From Chania multitudinisentens RB-25 (GTDB lineage Bacteria; Pseudomonadota; Gammaproteobacteria; Enterobacterales; Enterobacteriaceae), in NCBI RefSeq assembly GCF_000520015.2, contig NZ_CP007044.2, positions 868,001-932,000 of the forward strand: a stretch of DNA of 64,000 nt. The letters are read 5' to 3'. The stretch's first letter is position 1, and every line of letters starts with the position of its first letter. Shown here one piece after another: positions 8,165 through 17,775 of the stretch. A program made the position numbers and the translations under genes. The notes under the pieces were generated by a model. The model was not told the origin of the DNA and did not search any database. It saw only the letters and a program-made list of their open reading frames with translations.

Positions 8165-9631
8165 TTACTCGCCTTGCGCGATACCCGGCGGCAGGCCGCT
8201 CATCTCGCAGGCTTTAGCTCCCACTCGCGCCAGCGCCTGGGTGTAACGCGCATCAAACGGATAACAGCAAGACAGCCGCAGCCCGTTACGGTAACGCCCG
8301 CTGGGGGAATACAGCGTACCCGGTGTCAGGCAGATCTGTTCCTCTAGCAACTGGTGAAACAGTGCCACCACGTCTACCGCCAGCGGGAACTCCACCCAGA
8401 ACACGAATCCCCCCGCAGGCTGTGTCGCCTTTGTGCCACGGGGAAAATGACGTGCGAGCAACGCTCTGGCCTCTTCGACCTGTGCGGCATAGCGTTTGCG
8501 CAAGTTGCGCAGGTGGTGATCGTAGCCGCCGGTTTCCAGAAACATCGCCAATGTTTCCGACAACAGCTGTGACTCTGCCATAGAAGACACAGCTTTCAGT
8601 TTGCGCAACGCCTCATTGAAACGCCCACCGGCAACCCAACCTACGCGGAAATCCGGTGCCAGTGTTTTGGTAAAACTGGAACAGAACAATACCCATCCTT
8701 CGCGATCAAAAGCTTTCACCGCTGGGCTGAGCGCCCCACCAAACTGCAATTCAGCATACAAGCCATCTTCGATCAATGGCACCTGATGATCGTTCATCAA
8801 CTGTGCCAAGCGTTTTTTCGCCGCCAGCGGCATAGTGCAACCTAACGGATTTTGCACCGTTGGCATGGCAATCACCGCATTGAGCCGCTTTTCTTGCAGC
8901 AACAGTTCTAGCGCGTCCAACGATAAGCCCTGTTGGGGATCGGTCGGGATTTCCAACGCTTTCAGCCCCAAACTGGCCAGTAATGGCAGCAGGTAAAAAT
9001 ACGTCGGGGATTCCAGCCCCACACAATCGCCCTGTTTGGTGGTGACCCGTAATGCCAGTTGCAACGCCTCCATACAACCGTGCGTCAAAGTAATATCTCC
9101 CGGCTCCAGCAACATCCCCAAGGTCATGGAGCGGCGGGCGATCTGCTGGCGTAGCCGCAGGCTGCCAGGCGGTAGAGCATATTGCCCGATCAGGTTTGGC
9201 TGGCGGCGCAGCTGTGAAGCCAGCATCCGCCCCAGCTTGCCACCGGGATAAAAATCACTGGTTTGTGGGCAGGCCAGCGACAGATTGGTGAATAGCAGAT
9301 TTTGTTGCGCGGCAAATACCGTATCGATCAAGGCCAGCACATCGTTTGCCGGTTTTTCTACCCGATGGCTGGGAGCAGACGCGGTTTTCAGCGCTGGCAG
9401 CGTAGCGCGCACGTAGAAACCGGACTGCGGCCGTGCTTCGATCAATCCACGGTCTTCAAGCTGGCGATAAGCCGCCACCACGGTATTGATACTGGCGCTA
9501 TGAGTCTGCGCACTGCGCCGTATTGAAGGCATCCGGCTACCGGGCAACAGAGTGCCACGGCGGATAGCCGCCGCCAACGTCTCCGCCAGTTGCAGATAAC
9601 GGATTTCCGGGATCTCATTAAGCAGGGTCAC
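8165..9631 (-). CDS. MocR-type regulator: GntR winged helix fused to aminotransferase domain
   Basis: A 488-residue regulator. Residues about 10-75 form a GntR winged-helix DNA-binding domain (LLPGSRMPSIRRSA...AYRQLEDRGLIEA). Residues about 115-480 form a fold-type I aminotransferase domain, with the PLP lysine in SSFTKTLAP at K322 and an NPLG motif at 261-264. Such proteins use PLP as effector cofactor and often control a divergent transporter or vitamin B6/amino-acid gene. Here the divergent gene is a LysE-type exporter and the intergenic space carries a perfect inverted repeat. The start is GTG 9629-9631, with GGAG seven bases upstream. Confidence 0.9.
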   Translation of the reverse strand: MTLLNEIPEIRYLQLAETLAAAIRRGTLLPGSRMPSIRRSAQTHSASINTVVAAYRQLEDRGLIEARPQSGFYVRATLPALKTASAPSHRVEKPANDVLALIDTVFAAQQNLLFTNLSLACPQTSDFYPGGKLGRMLASQLRRQPNLIGQYALPPGSLRLRQQIARRSMTLGMLLEPGDITLTHGCMEALQLALRVTTKQGDCVGLESPTYFYLLPLLASLGLKALEIPTDPQQGLSLDALELLLQEKRLNAVIAMPTVQNPLGCTMPLAAKKRLAQLMNDHQVPLIEDGLYAELQFGGALSPAVKAFDREGWVLFCSSFTKTLAPDFRVGWVAGGRFNEALRKLKAVSSMAESQLLSETLAMFLETGGYDHHLRNLRKRYAAQVEEARALLARHFPRGTKATQPAGGFVFWVEFPLAVDVVALFHQLLEEQICLTPGTLYSPSGRYRNGLRLSCCYPFDARYTQALARVGAKACEMSGLPPGIAQGE

Positions 9632-9681
9632 AGTTTGTCTCCAGATGATGGTTACAGTTAGTCATTGATACAACTGTAACC
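9626..9681. promoter_or_regulatory. predicted MocR operator: perfect inverted repeat plus a direct half-site
   Basis: GGTTACAGTT (9650-9659) and AACTGTAACC (9672-9681) form a perfect inverted repeat with centres 22 bp apart, about two helical turns. A third copy, GGTCACAGTT (9626-9635), overlaps the regulator's own GTG start codon in direct orientation. The layout suits autoregulation plus control of the divergent exporter. Confidence 0.65.
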
Positions 9682-9774
9682 ATGACAATATCTTATTTCT
9701 GATTCTGTCACCACTCCAACTAACTCCTTATGCTGATAACTCATCTGTATCAATCTGTTTTAGGAACTGTATAT

Positions 9775-10383
9775 ATGCTGGACTCCGCTTTTGTCAGTTA
9801 CGTTACCGTGATGGCGATTACCCCCGGCCCCAACAATCTGTTGCTGGCCTCATCCGGTGTTAATTTCGGTATCCGCCGCACTCTGCCGATGCTGCTAGGC
9901 ATCGTTGTAGGTTGTGCCGTGCAGCTCGCTCTGACGACAGCGCTGCTGGCCGTGGCCCTCAACTGGATTGGCACCATCCGTTTCCCGCTAGCGACCATAG
10001 GCTGTACTTACTTGCTGTGGTTATCGTGGAAACTGTTCAACGCGGCCGCGCCAGACGCTAAACAGCAGGTGCAGCCGATGCGTTTTATCAGCGGTGCCTT
10101 ATTTCAGGCGGTCAATCCGAAAGTCTGGCTGATGGTGATTAACGTGGCGATCCTGTTTGCCCCACGCGAAGGGGCCACTCTTAGCCAAACACTGTTGATT
10201 ATCGCCAGTTTCAGCGCAGTGAACATGCCCTGCGTTTTGGTCTGGGCGCTGATGGGCGATCGATTGCGTCATGCACTGCGTATTACCTGGAAGCTGCGGT
10301 TATTCAACGCGGTGATGGCGGGTTTGATGGCCATAACGGCCCTATGGCTGCTGTTTGACGAGTGGCGTGTCGCCTTCGCTTAA
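9775..10383 (+). CDS. LysE/RhtB family amino-acid exporter
   Basis: A 202-residue inner-membrane protein with about six hydrophobic segments and the family's N-terminal MAITPGPNNLLLASSGVNFG motif. LysE/RhtB proteins export amino acids such as lysine, threonine or cysteine derivatives; the substrate here is unknown. AGGAA at 9762-9766 supports ATG 9775 over the upstream ATG 9730. It is divergent from the MocR regulator and shares its operator region. The gene ends 1 base inside the mtlR stop region on the opposite strand. Confidence 0.92.
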   Translation: MLDSAFVSYVTVMAITPGPNNLLLASSGVNFGIRRTLPMLLGIVVGCAVQLALTTALLAVALNWIGTIRFPLATIGCTYLLWLSWKLFNAAAPDAKQQVQPMRFISGALFQAVNPKVWLMVINVAILFAPREGATLSQTLLIIASFSAVNMPCVLVWALMGDRLRHALRITWKLRLFNAVMAGLMAITALWLLFDEWRVAFA

Positions 10384-10940
10384 GGTTTTTGTGCGCCGAG
10401 CGGGGAAAGCCGAGAGGGCTGTTTGGCTCCAATACCGGCCAACAGTTCTGTCACCGAAAGCACCATGGTGGAACGCACCATCTGCTGATAGCGCTGGTGC
10501 TGCATGGCAATCAGCGATTCATCCGCTTCGCCGGGCTGCAAAAAAGCAGGCACCGGCGGCAAGGCGCTGACGCAGTGCAGTTCACCGAAGGGACCCAGCA
10601 TTTCGTCATCGATAAAACGGTATTCCGCACCGTCATAATTCAATTCTTCACGCATCGCCATCAGCAATTCAGCATCTTCATATTCCTGGCGAGAAATCAC
10701 GCCCAGCCCGTACATCAGCTTAAGGCGCACCGAAAGCTCGCCCAGCGGGCCGGCACCGGACAACAAAGGTTCAACGGCATATTTCACCGCATAATCGTCT
10801 TTACGGAAGACCTGAACCACCAGGACGTTGAGCGCTTCTGCCAGCAGATCAACCGCTGCAATCAGAAAACTGCGCACCGTCTTACCTGCGTTCAGCTTTT
10901 CCAGAACCTTATTTTCAAATGCTTGTGTCTCGATCATCAT
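10380..10940 (-). CDS. mtlR: mannitol operon repressor MtlR
   Basis: MtlR represses mtlADR. The 186-residue protein matches the family throughout (ENKVLEKLNAGKTVRSFL, QVFRKDDYAVKYAVEPLL, GPFGELHCVSALPP). The frame is open to 10991, but similarity to E. coli begins at the ATG pair 10937-10940. It is last in the mtlA-mtlD-mtlR order, about 150 bases after mtlD, with a partial intergenic repeat in between. Its 3' end abuts the exporter gene tail-to-tail. Confidence 0.93.
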   Translation of the reverse strand: MMIETQAFENKVLEKLNAGKTVRSFLIAAVDLLAEALNVLVVQVFRKDDYAVKYAVEPLLSGAGPLGELSVRLKLMYGLGVISRQEYEDAELLMAMREELNYDGAEYRFIDDEMLGPFGELHCVSALPPVPAFLQPGEADESLIAMQHQRYQQMVRSTMVLSVTELLAGIGAKQPSRLSPLGAQKP

Positions 10941-11009
10941 CGCTTTTCTAATGGCGTGGGGTGGGTACTTTAACACTCTATGATTCATCAAACATTGCCA
11001 CTAGCCGTT

Positions 11010-11040
11010 ATATACTTGTCATACTTCACGTTACATGGGT
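11010..11040. repeat. partial copy of the dispersed palindromic repeat (mtlD-mtlR gap)
   Basis: The stretch reads as one arm of the element family, with TATAC, GTCATACTTCA and a decayed GTTACAT in place of GTTGCAG. The second arm is not recognisable. It separates mtlD from mtlR. Confidence 0.45.
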
Positions 11041-11091
11041 GCTGGAGCCCGTAAAGAGGCCGAGCACCGCCCGGCCTCAAACGTAAGTAGC

Positions 11092-12246
11092 CTAGCGTTG
11101 CTGCATCGCGTGATACGCAGCAACCGCTTCACCCACCACGTCGCTGTCCGCCGGTAACCCGGAAACCTGCGCCAGTGCAGCTTTTGGCCCGTGTTTCTCA
11201 AGCAGTTCCAGCCACTCTTTTGCCTGTGGGTCCTGCTCACTCCGGTAGCCCATGGCCGCAGCAATTCCCTGGATCAAATGGGTATGCGGCAAGCCATACT
11301 CCAATGTGCCTAACAAGGGTTTGATCAGGCGATCGCCCGCGCTCAGCTTACGCAGTGGCTGGCGGCCAACACGTTCTACGTCGTCGTGCAGATACGGGTT
11401 TTCAAAACGGGACAGGATTTTGTTGATATACGCCGCATGTTTGTCGGCCTCAAAACCGTAACGCTGGATCAGCACCGCACCGCTTTCTTCCATCGCGCCT
11501 TTCACAATCTGGCGGATCGTCGGATCAAGAATGGCCTCGCGGATGGTCAACAGATTAGCTCGCTGGCCAAGATACGCAGTAATCGCATGGCCCGTGTTCA
11601 GGGTAAACAGCTTGCGCTCAACGAACGCCATCAGGTTGCTGGTCAATTCCATGCCAGCAATCGCTGGGGGTTCGCCCTTAAACTGCGTTTGATCGACAAT
11701 CCATTCGCTGAAGGTTTCTACCGTCACTTCCAGCGGATCGCTGCTGCCCGCTTCTGCGGGTGGCACAATGCGATCAACCGCTGAATCAACGAAACCAATA
11801 TGCTGTTCTACCCAAACCTGCTCATCCTGCGATAAGGCGTCGAACACATGCTGCTTCAGTTGGCTGGTGCCGCGCACCATATTCTCACAGGCAATAATAT
11901 TCAATGGCTGAGTATTACCCTGCTGATGGCGTTGGATCAGCCCTTTGGCAATCGTCCCGGCGATTCTGCCCAGGATCTGCGGACCAACAGCGGTGGTCAC
12001 AATATCGGCGCTGGCGATTAACGCAACCGCTTCTTCGCTGCCGCTGTTGACCGCTTTGACGTTGTTCACGTTTTCAACACGCGCCTGCTCGCCAACCACA
12101 TGCACCTGATAGCCATTGCGTTGGTTAAGTTCGTCCAGCACCGTTTGGTTGACGTCAGCAAAAGTCAGTTCGGCATGTGCGTCGGCCAGCAGTTTACCGA
12201 TAAAGCCACGGCCAATATTCCCAGCCCCGAAGTGTAATGCTTTCAT
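11092..12246 (-). CDS. mtlD: mannitol-1-phosphate 5-dehydrogenase
   Basis: MtlD oxidises mannitol 1-phosphate, produced by the MtlA PTS, to fructose 6-phosphate with NAD. An N-terminal dinucleotide-binding motif GAGNIGRGFIG follows MKALHF. The polyol dehydrogenase core includes KLFTLNTGHA, with the catalytic-region Lys and Asn-Thr-Gly-His. Length 384 aa against 382 in E. coli. The start at 12246 has an AGGA-type site; the open frame continues further upstream without support. It lies 63 bases after mtlA in the same operon. Confidence 0.97.
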   Translation of the reverse strand: MKALHFGAGNIGRGFIGKLLADAHAELTFADVNQTVLDELNQRNGYQVHVVGEQARVENVNNVKAVNSGSEEAVALIASADIVTTAVGPQILGRIAGTIAKGLIQRHQQGNTQPLNIIACENMVRGTSQLKQHVFDALSQDEQVWVEQHIGFVDSAVDRIVPPAEAGSSDPLEVTVETFSEWIVDQTQFKGEPPAIAGMELTSNLMAFVERKLFTLNTGHAITAYLGQRANLLTIREAILDPTIRQIVKGAMEESGAVLIQRYGFEADKHAAYINKILSRFENPYLHDDVERVGRQPLRKLSAGDRLIKPLLGTLEYGLPHTHLIQGIAAAMGYRSEQDPQAKEWLELLEKHGPKAALAQVSGLPADSDVVGEAVAAYHAMQQR

Positions 12247-12309
12247 ATTCCTACCTTTATTAATGTAGAAGGGTGCAGCAAGCTGCACCCTTTAAAATGA
12301 TTCTGTCTA

Positions 12310-14229
12310 TCAGGCTTTCTTGCCACCCAGCAAGTCCAGCACTTCTTGTACGCTGGTGGTGCTCGCCAACCGTTCAATAACGCTGTCGTCATCCAGCGCA
12401 TTGGTCAGGCTGGTGATCACATGGATATGCTCGTTGTTGCGTGCGGCGATGCCGATCACCAGGCGCGCAACCTCATCCTCTTCTTCACCGAAACGCACGC
12501 CGTGCGGATACTGGCAGAATACCACGCCAGTGCGTAACACCCGGTCTTTAGCTTCAATAGTGCCATGCGGCACGGCGATTGACTCACCCAGATAGGTAGA
12601 CGTCAGCTTCTCACGCTCCAGCATGGCTGCAACATATTCAGGCTCAACATAGCCCCCTTTCACCAGTTGCTCACCCGCAAAGCGTATCGCCTGCTCTTTG
12701 TCGCTGGCATGCAGGTTGAGGAACACGTTGCTTTCATTCAGTTTAAACAGATTCTGCTCACTGGCATCAAAGCTGTCGTCCAGCGTAGCGATCACCTTTT
12801 GCTCAGTTTCGGTGGTTTTGTTCGCCGCCACCAAACGCGCGGTCAAATCACTGTATAACTGGCTGTCAAGGAAGTTAGTCAGTGAGATATGCTGGGCCTG
12901 TGGCGCATGGCGCATCGCCCGCTCGGTCAGATCGCGGTGCGTAATCACCAGGTCCACATCTTCCGGCAGGCTGTTAATCGCGCTGTTGGTCACAGAGATA
13001 TTTTTCAGCCCGGCGTCGGCCACTTTCTTACGTAGCACACCGGCTCCCATGGCGCTGGAACCCATACCGGCGTCGCAGGCCACGATAATTTTACGCACGG
13101 TGCTCAGATCGCCATCAGCCGCGGCATTAGCCACGCCTTTACCGCCTTTGGACTGCGCTTTCATGTCCTGCATACGGCGAGTTGCTTCCTCCAAATCGTC
13201 TTCTTCTTTCACTTTCGAGGTTTTCAGCAAGAAGGAAGAAACCAGGAATGAAACCAGGAACGCCGCGAAAATCGCGGTCAGGTTAGCGAAGTAAGCCCCT
13301 TTTGGCGTCATGGCCAGCACGGCCAGAATAGAACCCGGAGAAGCAGGGGAAACCAGGCCACCGTTCAGCACGGTCAAGGTGAACACGCCGGTCATCCCAC
13401 CCAGAATAACCGCCAGAATCAGGCGTGGATTCATCAGCACATAAGGGAAATAAATTTCATGAATACCGCCCAGGAAGTGGATGATCGCCGCACCGCCCGC
13501 AGACTGTTTGGCATTCCCACGGCCAAAGAACAGGTAGGCCATCAACACGCCCATACCTGGGCCAGGGTTAGCTTCGATCAGGAAGAAGATCGATTTACCG
13601 GCTTCGGTCGCCTGCTGGATACCCAACGGCGAGAAGATACCATGGTTAATGGCATTATTCAGGAACAGGATTTTCGCGGGTTCAACGAAGATGGACGTCA
13701 ACGGCAACAGGTTGTTGACCACCATGATATGCACGCCAGCCGACAAAACTTTGGACAGCGCTTCAACCAACGGGCCAATCCCCAGGAAAGCGAGGATCGC
13801 CAGCAGCATACCGATAATACCGGCAGAGAAGTTGTTCACCAGCATCTCAAAGCCGCTTTTAATCTTGCCGTCTACCCAGCGGTCAAAATGTTTGATTGCC
13901 CAACCGCCCAGCGGGCCAACTATCATGGCACCGAGGAACATAGGCATATCTGCCCCGACAATCACGCCCATCGTGGTGATAGCACCCACCACGCCGCCAC
14001 GCTCGCCTCCCACCAGCTTACCGCCGGTGTAACCGATCAACAATGGCAGCAGATAGGTGATCATTGGGCCAACCATCTTGCTTAACGTCTCGTTTGGCAG
14101 CCAGCCGGTAGGAATAAATAACGCGGTAATGATACCCCAGGCGATAAATGCACCAATGTTGGGCATCACCATGTTGCTCAGGAAACGGCCAAAGTTTTGC
14201 ACTTTAACCTTGATATCTGGTGAAAACAT
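12310..14229 (-). CDS. mtlA: PTS mannitol transporter subunit IICBA
   Basis: MtlA imports and phosphorylates mannitol. The EIIC membrane domain (about residues 1-335) includes GGIHEIYFPYV. The EIIB domain has its phosphocysteine in VACDAGMGSSAMG at C385, and the EIIA domain has its phosphohistidine in IAVPHGT at H555. Length 639 aa, close to the 637 of E. coli. ATG 14229 is preceded by GGGG eight bases upstream; an upstream in-frame GTG at 14238 is less likely. It is the first gene of mtlADR, expressed from a region with four CRP sites. Confidence 0.98.
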   Translation of the reverse strand: MFSPDIKVKVQNFGRFLSNMVMPNIGAFIAWGIITALFIPTGWLPNETLSKMVGPMITYLLPLLIGYTGGKLVGGERGGVVGAITTMGVIVGADMPMFLGAMIVGPLGGWAIKHFDRWVDGKIKSGFEMLVNNFSAGIIGMLLAILAFLGIGPLVEALSKVLSAGVHIMVVNNLLPLTSIFVEPAKILFLNNAINHGIFSPLGIQQATEAGKSIFFLIEANPGPGMGVLMAYLFFGRGNAKQSAGGAAIIHFLGGIHEIYFPYVLMNPRLILAVILGGMTGVFTLTVLNGGLVSPASPGSILAVLAMTPKGAYFANLTAIFAAFLVSFLVSSFLLKTSKVKEEDDLEEATRRMQDMKAQSKGGKGVANAAADGDLSTVRKIIVACDAGMGSSAMGAGVLRKKVADAGLKNISVTNSAINSLPEDVDLVITHRDLTERAMRHAPQAQHISLTNFLDSQLYSDLTARLVAANKTTETEQKVIATLDDSFDASEQNLFKLNESNVFLNLHASDKEQAIRFAGEQLVKGGYVEPEYVAAMLEREKLTSTYLGESIAVPHGTIEAKDRVLRTGVVFCQYPHGVRFGEEEDEVARLVIGIAARNNEHIHVITSLTNALDDDSVIERLASTTSVQEVLDLLGGKKA

Positions 14230-14363
14230 AAAACACACCCCATATTGTTACGCGCTGACAATAAGAGCGCGTGATAATTGTTGTAACGTTCCAGCCATGT
14301 TGACGCTGTATGCGAGACGGACTCTACCACGCTCTTTTTACTACGCGAATCGCTCGACAAATT

Positions 14364-14540
14364 TATGATCCATATCACATACAACACCCCTATGACCGGG
14401 TATTTATTGTGATTTAAATCACATTTATCCGGTGTAAAAAAAGCACAACAAGAAATTAATCGCGTTAAACCCACAAAAAACGTGATAAAAATCACATTTT
14501 AATTTTGAGTGTTTGTTTTTTATTTGTGATATTAATCACA
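14364..14540 (-). promoter_or_regulatory. four CRP sites upstream of mtlA
   Basis: The 576-base gap between mtlA and yiaF carries four TGTGA-N6-TCACA type sites: TATGA-N6-TCACA at 14364-14379, a perfect TGTGA-N6-TCACA at 14408-14423, CGTGA-N6-TCACA at 14481-14496, and another perfect one at 14525-14540. E. coli mtlA is likewise controlled from multiple CRP sites. The -10/-35 of mtlA was not assigned with confidence. Bases about 14545-14745 show nothing else recognisable. Confidence 0.85.
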
Positions 14541-14750
14541 ATTTATTTTACATCTCTTCACCAAATCATGGTCAGAAAGGGCACCTTCCCTGTAAGCCTG
14601 CACGCTGACAGCCATTAACCATGGAGTGAATGAAAGAAAACTACATTAAAAGAAATGATGATTCGGCAATACCTTGCCTAGTAGAAGTGTAGTACAGAAG
14701 TGTTGGAGGGAAGTGTGGCAAGTTATGAGAAAAATACAGGATAAAATACC

Positions 14751-14770
14751 GGGGCCAGTATACTGGCCCC
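14751..14770 (-). terminator. hairpin after yiaF
   Basis: GGGGCCAGTA and TACTGGCCCC form a perfect 10-bp inverted repeat with no spacer, 36 bases past the yiaF stop. On the minus strand it is followed by GGTATTTTATC, a modest U-rich tail. Confidence 0.6.
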
Positions 14771-14805
14771 ACTAACATCATACCCTACATCGCAGCGCTC
14801 TTACT

Positions 14806-15525
14806 TTACTGCATCACACCCTGCACGGTTTTTTGTGCATTCAGCAGATTCTGCTGCTTGGCTACCAGATTCGCCATCATGGTGTTGTACTGCGTCGTCT
14901 GTTGCTGGGTACGGAACTGTACACCGCCATTGTTGAAACTGACCTGATTACCCTGTGCCTGGAGGAAATCCCCGACCTGCACCAGATCCTGCACGAAGCT
15001 GGCCGTGGTTGGAATCGTTGGCATCAAGGCATTGGCCGGTACGGTGACAATTTTATCATACGCCTGATTGTAAACGGCTTTCAGATCGTCCGGCTGTTTC
15101 AATGCTGTACGAGCGTTATCCGCCTGCAACTTCGCCGACTGGATCTGTTGCCCCAGCAGGTTCAACGCACCCAACGATTGTTGCAGACTATCACGCTTGC
15201 TCATGTAATCCTGCGCAGTATGGATTTGGTTAATCTGATCCAGCACTGGGATCAGGCTGGCTTCAACCGATTTCGATAACTGCTGGGAAAAACCGACCAA
15301 AATGGCGTAATCACCCGCATAATTGCCAAATTTCTGTTTCTGATCTTCGCTCAGCGTCGGGATACTCATACCGCTGCGCATGACCGTATTCTGCAAGTAA
15401 TCAACGAATGCTTTACGCTGTTCCGGTTCTTTATCGCCGCAGGCGGTCAGTTGTATAACCACCAACAATGCCAACACCGGTGCCAACCAACGCGCGAAAC
15501 CTCTGCTCTGGATACCTACCACCAT
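14806..15525 (-). CDS. yiaF: YiaF family lipoprotein (DUF3053)
   Basis: A 239-residue predicted lipoprotein: hydrophobic signal then lipobox LTAC with C29 followed by G30-D31. Asp at +2 suggests retention in the inner membrane. The RKAFVDYLQNTVMRSG and SDxAILVGFSQQ-like segments match the enterobacterial YiaF/DUF3053 family, whose function is not established. Gln-rich helices dominate the mature part. It lies downstream of glyQS on the same strand with its own hairpin terminator, about 180 bases from the end of glyS. Confidence 0.88.
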   Translation of the reverse strand: MVVGIQSRGFARWLAPVLALLVVIQLTACGDKEPEQRKAFVDYLQNTVMRSGMSIPTLSEDQKQKFGNYAGDYAILVGFSQQLSKSVEASLIPVLDQINQIHTAQDYMSKRDSLQQSLGALNLLGQQIQSAKLQADNARTALKQPDDLKAVYNQAYDKIVTVPANALMPTIPTTASFVQDLVQVGDFLQAQGNQVSFNNGGVQFRTQQQTTQYNTMMANLVAKQQNLLNAQKTVQGVMQ

Positions 15526-15667
15526 GTGACATAACTCCTGTTATCAATTTATCAAGCTCCATACCGGCTGCTGCATTCCATGCATCTATCTCAGCGTTTT
15601 TGGAGTGGTTTTTCTACATATTCTTTGGGTCTATAAGAATAGATCAACTGAATGCGAAAAGGTAAAA

Positions 15668-15685
15668 AAGCGCCCGCAGGCGCTT
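15668..15685 (-). terminator. glyS rho-independent terminator
   Basis: AAGCGCC and GGCGCTT pair around CGCA; on the minus strand the stem is followed by TTTTTACC. The plus strand also ends in TTTT, so it may work both ways. Confidence 0.85.
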
Positions 15686-15705
15686 TTAGCATCAACCGAT
15701 TACCT

Positions 15706-17775
15706 TTACTGCAAGACGGAAATATCCGCCACCTGTAGGAACAATTCACGCAGCTTGCTCAACAACGTCAGGCGGTTTATGCGCACCGCTTCATCTTCCG
15801 CCATCACCATCACGCTGTCGAAGAACGTATCCACGGTTTCGCGCAGCGCCGCCAGCTCAACCAGGGCTTCCTGGTAGCGGCCTGCGGCGAAGTCCGGTTG
15901 CAGTTTGTCACGCAACACCACCAGATGAGTCGCCAGCTTAAGTTCTGCCGGTTCCTTCAGCACGGAAGCACGCACCTGCTCCAACAGGGTATCGTTGGAT
16001 TTGGCCAGAATATTAGAGACACGCTTGTTGGCCGCCGCCAATGCCGCCGCTTCTTCCAGCGTGCGGAAGTGAGTAACCGCCTTCACGCGCGCATCAAAAT
16101 CGGCCGGTTTGGTTGGACGGCGTGCCAATACTGCCTGAATGGTGTCTACCGCGTGGCCTTCTTCCTGATACCAGGCGCGGAAACGGCCCAGCATAAAGTC
16201 AACAACCTCATCCACCACCTTGGCGTTGGTCAGCTTGCTGCCGTACAGGCGCACGGCTTCTTCGGCCAGAGTTTGCAGATCCAGCGGCAGGTTTTTCTCA
16301 ACAATGATACGCAGCACGCCCAGCGCGGCGCGGCGCAGGGCAAACGGATCTTTATCGCCTTTCGGGTGTTGCCCGATGCCAAAGATACCGGCCAGGGTGT
16401 CCATCTTGTCGGCAATCGCTAATGAACAAGCCACCAGCGACTGCGGCAGCTCATCACCAGCAAAGCGCGGCTGATACTGCTCGTTCAACGCAACGGCAAC
16501 GTCTTCCGCTTCGCCGTCGTGACGCGCATAGTGCATGCCCATCACACCCTGGGTGTCGGTGAATTCGAACACCATATTGGTCATCAGATCGCATTTTGAC
16601 AGTAACCCAGCGCGGGTGGCATGGTTGACGTCAGCGCCGATCTGCCCGGCGATCCAACCGGCCAATGCCTGAATGCGGTCGGTTTTGTCACGCAGGGTGC
16701 CCAATTGCTGTTGGAACAGTACGGTTTCCAGACGTGGCAGATGATCTTCCAGGCGCTTTTTGCGATCGGTATTGAAGAAGAACTCAGCATCGGCCAAGCG
16801 TGGGCGCACCACCTTCTCGTTACCAGAGATGATTTGCTGTGGATCTTTCGATTCGATGTTAGCCACAAAGATAAAGTTCGGCAGCAGTTTGCCCGCAGCG
16901 TCATACACTGGGAAATACTTCTGATCGCCTTTCATGGTGTACACCAGCGCTTCTGCCGGTACCGCCAGGAATTTCTCTTCGAACTTGGCGGTCAGCACCA
17001 CCGGCCATTCCACCAGCGAGGCCACTTCTTCCAGCAGGCTTTCGCTCAGATCGGCTTTGCCACCGATCTTTTGCGCCGCCAGCTCGGCGTCACGTTTGAT
17101 CAGCGCTTTACGAACTTCGTAATCGGCAATCACTTTACCGCGCTCTTGCAGGATCTGCGGGTATTGGTCAGCGTTGTCGATGGTGAATTCCGGTTCACCC
17201 ATAAAACGGTGGCCACGCAAGGTACGAGCAGAATCAATACCCAGCACGCTGCCAGGGATCAGCTCAGCACCCAGCAGCAGGGTCACGGTGTGCACCGGGC
17301 GCACAAACTGGGTGTCTTTATCACTCCAGCGCATCAGTTTCGGGATCGGCAATTTAGCCAGCGCATTGCTCACCATACCTGCCAGCAATTCCTGTGCCGA
17401 TTGGCCCGGCACATGGGCACGATACAGCAGCCATTCGCCTTTGTCGGTCACCAGACGCTCGGCCTGATCGACGGTGATACCACAACCGCGCGCCCAGCCT
17501 TCGGCCGCTTTGCTAGGTTGACCACTGGCATCGAATGCCTGAGCAATCGCCGGGCCGCGCTTTTCCACTTCACGATCGGCCTGCGCAGCGCTCAGATTAG
17601 CGACTTTCAGCGCTAAACGGCGCGGAGCGGCGAACCAGCTCACTGTGCCATGTTCAAGGCCAGCGTTATCCAACTCGGCGGTAAAATTCGCGGCAAAAGA
17701 CTCCGCCAGTGAACGAAGAGCCTTCGGCGGCAGCTCTTCCGTGCCGATTTCCACCAGGAAAGTCTGTTCAGTCAT
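15706..17775 (-). CDS. glyS: glycyl-tRNA synthetase beta subunit
   Basis: The 689-residue beta chain of the alpha2-beta2 glycyl-tRNA synthetase, which binds and positions tRNA-Gly. The N-terminus TFLVEIGTEELPPKALRSLAESF and the HD-like and C-terminal anticodon-binding regions match the family over the full usual length. ATG 17775 overlaps the last bases of glyQ, a typical translationally coupled glyQS pair. Confidence 0.98.
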   Translation of the reverse strand: MTEQTFLVEIGTEELPPKALRSLAESFAANFTAELDNAGLEHGTVSWFAAPRRLALKVANLSAAQADREVEKRGPAIAQAFDASGQPSKAAEGWARGCGITVDQAERLVTDKGEWLLYRAHVPGQSAQELLAGMVSNALAKLPIPKLMRWSDKDTQFVRPVHTVTLLLGAELIPGSVLGIDSARTLRGHRFMGEPEFTIDNADQYPQILQERGKVIADYEVRKALIKRDAELAAQKIGGKADLSESLLEEVASLVEWPVVLTAKFEEKFLAVPAEALVYTMKGDQKYFPVYDAAGKLLPNFIFVANIESKDPQQIISGNEKVVRPRLADAEFFFNTDRKKRLEDHLPRLETVLFQQQLGTLRDKTDRIQALAGWIAGQIGADVNHATRAGLLSKCDLMTNMVFEFTDTQGVMGMHYARHDGEAEDVAVALNEQYQPRFAGDELPQSLVACSLAIADKMDTLAGIFGIGQHPKGDKDPFALRRAALGVLRIIVEKNLPLDLQTLAEEAVRLYGSKLTNAKVVDEVVDFMLGRFRAWYQEEGHAVDTIQAVLARRPTKPADFDARVKAVTHFRTLEEAAALAAANKRVSNILAKSNDTLLEQVRASVLKEPAELKLATHLVVLRDKLQPDFAAGRYQEALVELAALRETVDTFFDSVMVMAEDEAVRINRLTLLSKLRELFLQVADISVLQ

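Noticed and set aside
16621..17616. 331-codon open frame antisense to glyS
   Set aside because: A shadow of the high-GC codon structure of glyS; its translation has no recognisable domain and it lacks a start signal.
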